From Muribaculaceae bacterium (GTDB lineage Bacteria > Bacteroidota > Bacteroidia > Bacteroidales > Muribaculaceae): a stretch of DNA of 64,000 bases. The stretch is from the NCBI GenBank assembly GCA_022510405.1, contig JAFLTP010000014.1, positions 21,946-85,945 of the forward strand, in the 5' to 3' direction. Shown here piece after piece: positions 63,113 to 64,000 of this stretch; position 1 is the stretch's first letter, and each line of letters starts with the position of its first letter. Made by a program: the position numbers and the translations under genes. The notes under the pieces were generated by a model. It saw only the letters and a program-made list of their open reading frames with translations, made no database searches and had not been told where the DNA came from.

Positions 63113-63168
63113 CCCTATCTCCAAGAAAAATGATTAATCCTATTGACAAGAAAAATGATTAAATAAAT
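63093..63168 (+). repeat. three tandem ~25-bp repeats
   Basis: Three copies with the core CAAGAAAAATGATTAA (first copy CAAGAAGGGGATGATTAA) start at 63093, 63119 and 63144. They lie directly before the 5S-like array. Confidence 0.65.
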
Positions 63169-63203
63169 CATCGGCGTTGCAAGGTTTAACTTCTCTGTAA
63201 ACA

Positions 63204-63233
63204 AAAAAGCCGCTCATTCCTGAACGGCTTCCT
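63204..63233 (-). terminator. rho-independent terminator after the first 5S-like unit
   Basis: On the minus strand AGCCGTTCA pairs over 9 bp with TGAGCGGCT (loop GGAA), followed by TTTTT. It lies 7 bases after the 5S-like 3' end at 63241, so it would end rRNA transcription going left. Confidence 0.8.
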
Positions 63234-63240
63234 CTAAGGG

Positions 63241-63371
63241 GGCGATTACCTACTCTCCCGCTTTCGCCCAAAACATCAACACGGTCATCGGCGTTGCAAG
63301 GTTTAACTTCCACCCCATCCTCGGCGTTGCTAGGTTTAACTTCCCTGTTTGGAATGGGAAGAGGTGGAGCC
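63241..63371 (-). rRNA. 5S rRNA-like unit 1 (altered)
   Basis: On the minus strand the sequence runs GGCTCCACCTCTTCCCATTCC, ACAGGGAAGTTAAACC, AACGCCGATG and GGGAGAGTAGG, the conserved order of bacterial 5S rRNA, with the end GTAATCGCC. A 33-base segment (AAGTTAAACC...GCCGAGGATGGGGTGG) is duplicated inside. The 5' helix I strand that should pair with the 3' end is not seen; instead an inverted copy of loop sequence precedes it. So it is 5S-derived but may not be a functional gene. Confidence 0.5.
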
Positions 63372-63393
63372 AGGCTCCCTTCCCATTCCTAAC

Positions 63394-63421
63394 AAAAAAA
63401 GCCCGAGATTTCTCTCAGGCT
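63394..63421 (-). terminator. terminator after 5S-like unit 2
   Basis: On the minus strand AGCCTGAGA and TCTCGGGCT form a 9-bp stem (one G-T pair) with a GAAA loop, followed by a run of T. It follows the 3' end of unit 2 (63433). Confidence 0.75.
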
Positions 63422-63432
63422 TTGATTAAGGA

Positions 63433-63547
63433 GGCGATTACCTACTCTCCCGCTTTCGCCCAGAACATCAACACGGTCATCGGCGTTGCAAGGTTTAACT
63501 TCCCTGTTCGGCCAAATATCGGGAATCGAAGAGGTAGAGCCCGGGCT
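63433..63547 (-). rRNA. 5S rRNA-like unit 2
   Basis: The minus strand has CGAACAGGGAAGTTAAACC, AACGCCGATGACCG, GCGGGAGAGTAGG and ends GTAATCGCC, as in 5S rRNA. In the middle, GATTCCCGATATTTGGC replaces the usual CCCATTC loop, and the normal 5' helix I strand is absent. It is the first of two near-identical 171-bp tandem units (63433-63603 and 63604-63774). Confidence 0.45.
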
Positions 63548-63564
63548 CCCTTCCCATTCCTAAC

Positions 63565-63592
63565 AAAAAAAGCCCGAGATTTCTCTCAGGCT
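63565..63592 (-). terminator. terminator after 5S-like unit 3
   Basis: This repeats the hairpin and T-run of 63394-63421, 171 bases on; it follows the 3' end of unit 3 at 63604. Confidence 0.7.
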
Positions 63593-63603
63593 TTGATTAA
63601 GGA

Positions 63604-63718
63604 GGCGATTACCTACTCTCCCGCTTTCGCCCAGAACATCAACACGGTCATCGGCGTTGCAAGGTTTAACTTCCCTGTTCGGCCAAATATCGGGAATCGA
63701 AGAGGTAGAGCCCGGGCT
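63604..63718 (-). rRNA. 5S rRNA-like unit 3
   Basis: This is almost base for base the same as unit 2, 171 bases farther, including the GATTCCCGATATTTGGC change in the loop. Being so alike, units 2 and 3 are a recent duplication, or an assembly duplication. Confidence 0.45.
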
Positions 63719-63735
63719 CCCTTCCCATTCCTAAC

Positions 63736-63763
63736 AAAAAAAGCCCGAGATTTCTCTCAGGCT
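63736..63763 (-). terminator. terminator after 5S-like unit 4
   Basis: Third copy of the AGCCTGAGA/TCTCGGGCT hairpin with T-run on the minus strand, after the 3' end of unit 4 (63775). Confidence 0.7.
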
Positions 63764-63774
63764 TTGATTAAGGG

Positions 63775-63946
63775 GGCGATTACCTACTCTCCAGCTTTCG
63801 CCCAGAACATCAACCCGTTCATCGGCGTTGCAAGGTTTAACTTCAACCCTTTCCCTCGGTGTTGCAAGGTTTAACTTCCACCCCATCCTCGGCGTTGCAA
63901 GGTTTAACTTCCACCCCATCCTCGGCGTTGCAAGGTTTAACTTCCC
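63775..63946 (-). rRNA. 5S rRNA-like unit 4 with 33-bp minisatellite
   Basis: The 3' part (63775-63821) resembles the other units with three substitutions (for example AGCT for GGCT near 63793). It then breaks up into copies of a 33-base segment in place of the 5' half, so it cannot be a normal 5S. Confidence 0.35.
63822..63945. repeat. 33-bp tandem repeats derived from 5S sequence
   Basis: TCGGCGTTGCAAGGTTTAAC starts copies at 63822, 63856, 63889 and 63922, spaced 34, 33 and 33 bases; the linker CTTCCACCCCATCC is shared by the middle two. The same segment is doubled once in unit 1 (63288-63353). Confidence 0.75.
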
Positions 63947-63952
63947 TGTAAA

Positions 63953-63980
63953 CAAAAAAGCCTAAGATTTCTCTCAGGCT
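63953..63980 (-). terminator. terminator after a 5S-like unit that crosses the window end
   Basis: On the minus strand AGCCTGAGA and TCTTAGGCT form a stem followed by T's. Another 5S-like 3' end, GTAATCGCC, begins at 63992 and runs off the window. Confidence 0.65.
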
Positions 63981-64000
63981 TTGATTAAGGGGGCGATTAC

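Noticed and set aside
63422..63874. 150-residue open frame with internal repeats (+)
   Set aside because: It runs over the 5S-like units and terminators; its repeats are the 171-bp DNA repeat in translation. Not a protein gene.
63731..63955. 74-residue frame with LNLATPRMGWK repeats (-)
   Set aside because: It is the 33-bp minisatellite of 5S origin read in translation (11 residues per unit), not a gene.

Overview
The window looks like a chromosomal segment from a member of Bacteroidota, order Bacteroidales; Muribaculaceae or a near relative is plausible but not proven. The reasons are the Bacteroidales-type families (DUF4919, DUF5683, DUF4249, a DUF4974-type FecR tail, BspA-like LRR, a STN-type TonB receptor), repeated TAnnTTTG promoter elements, few Shine-Dalgarno sites, and A-rich leaders in front of start codons. 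Most of the window is core genome. I see no prophage, insertion sequence or CRISPR array.

Layout. 1-9.9 kb (+): histidine phosphatase, tsaE, birA, a flippase-like membrane protein, an LRR protein, polyprenyl synthase, rnhB and polA, tightly packed with several ATGA overlaps. 10-19.4 kb (-): acyltransferase, obg, CBS-nucleotidyltransferase, WYL regulator, glycosyltransferase, pheT, a coiled-coil membrane protein and a small lipoprotein. 19.6-24.5 kb (-): an efflux operon (tolC, hlyD, two ABC-2 permeases, no ATPase), divergent from a MATE exporter. 24.6-30.2 kb (+): MATE, parA, parB, a DUF5683 protein and an MltD-like LysM transglycosylase. 30.2-39.8 kb (-): SlyD-like isomerase, DUF4919 lipoprotein-like gene, 7TM-HD phosphodiesterase, rel/spoT, ribH, a helical-repeat protein, thioesterase, dciA, recF and upp. 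tRNA-Tyr and a HEPN-MNT toxin-antitoxin pair follow, then aspC and pfkA (-), then a HAD hydrolase and ribF (+).

44.7-52 kb (+) is the most accessory part: lipoproteins, an ECF sigma factor, a small outer-membrane protein, an unusually short FecR-like anti-sigma factor, a TonB receptor with STN domain and a DUF4249 lipoprotein. Together they look like a cell-surface signalling and uptake locus. Two GGACTTT...TCT sequences in front of two of the genes are candidate sites for its own sigma factor. 52-62.7 kb returns to core genes: queA, an MFS exporter, lysS, gpsA, pgi, small membrane proteins and a KUP potassium transporter. 62.7-64 kb has no intact gene. It holds gene debris and a tandem array of 5S rRNA-like units on the minus strand, each followed by a hairpin terminator.

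The most unusual signal is a family of short tandem arrays in gaps between genes. Many have a 7-nt period (AACTCAA/AACTCAC/AACTTAA), one has period 8 and one period 9. They usually sit right before start codons and mostly run in the coding orientation. Heptamer arrays are also embedded in frame within two genes (tolC-like and DUF418). The 5S-like tandem array is the second striking structure. Function for either is not shown by sequence alone.
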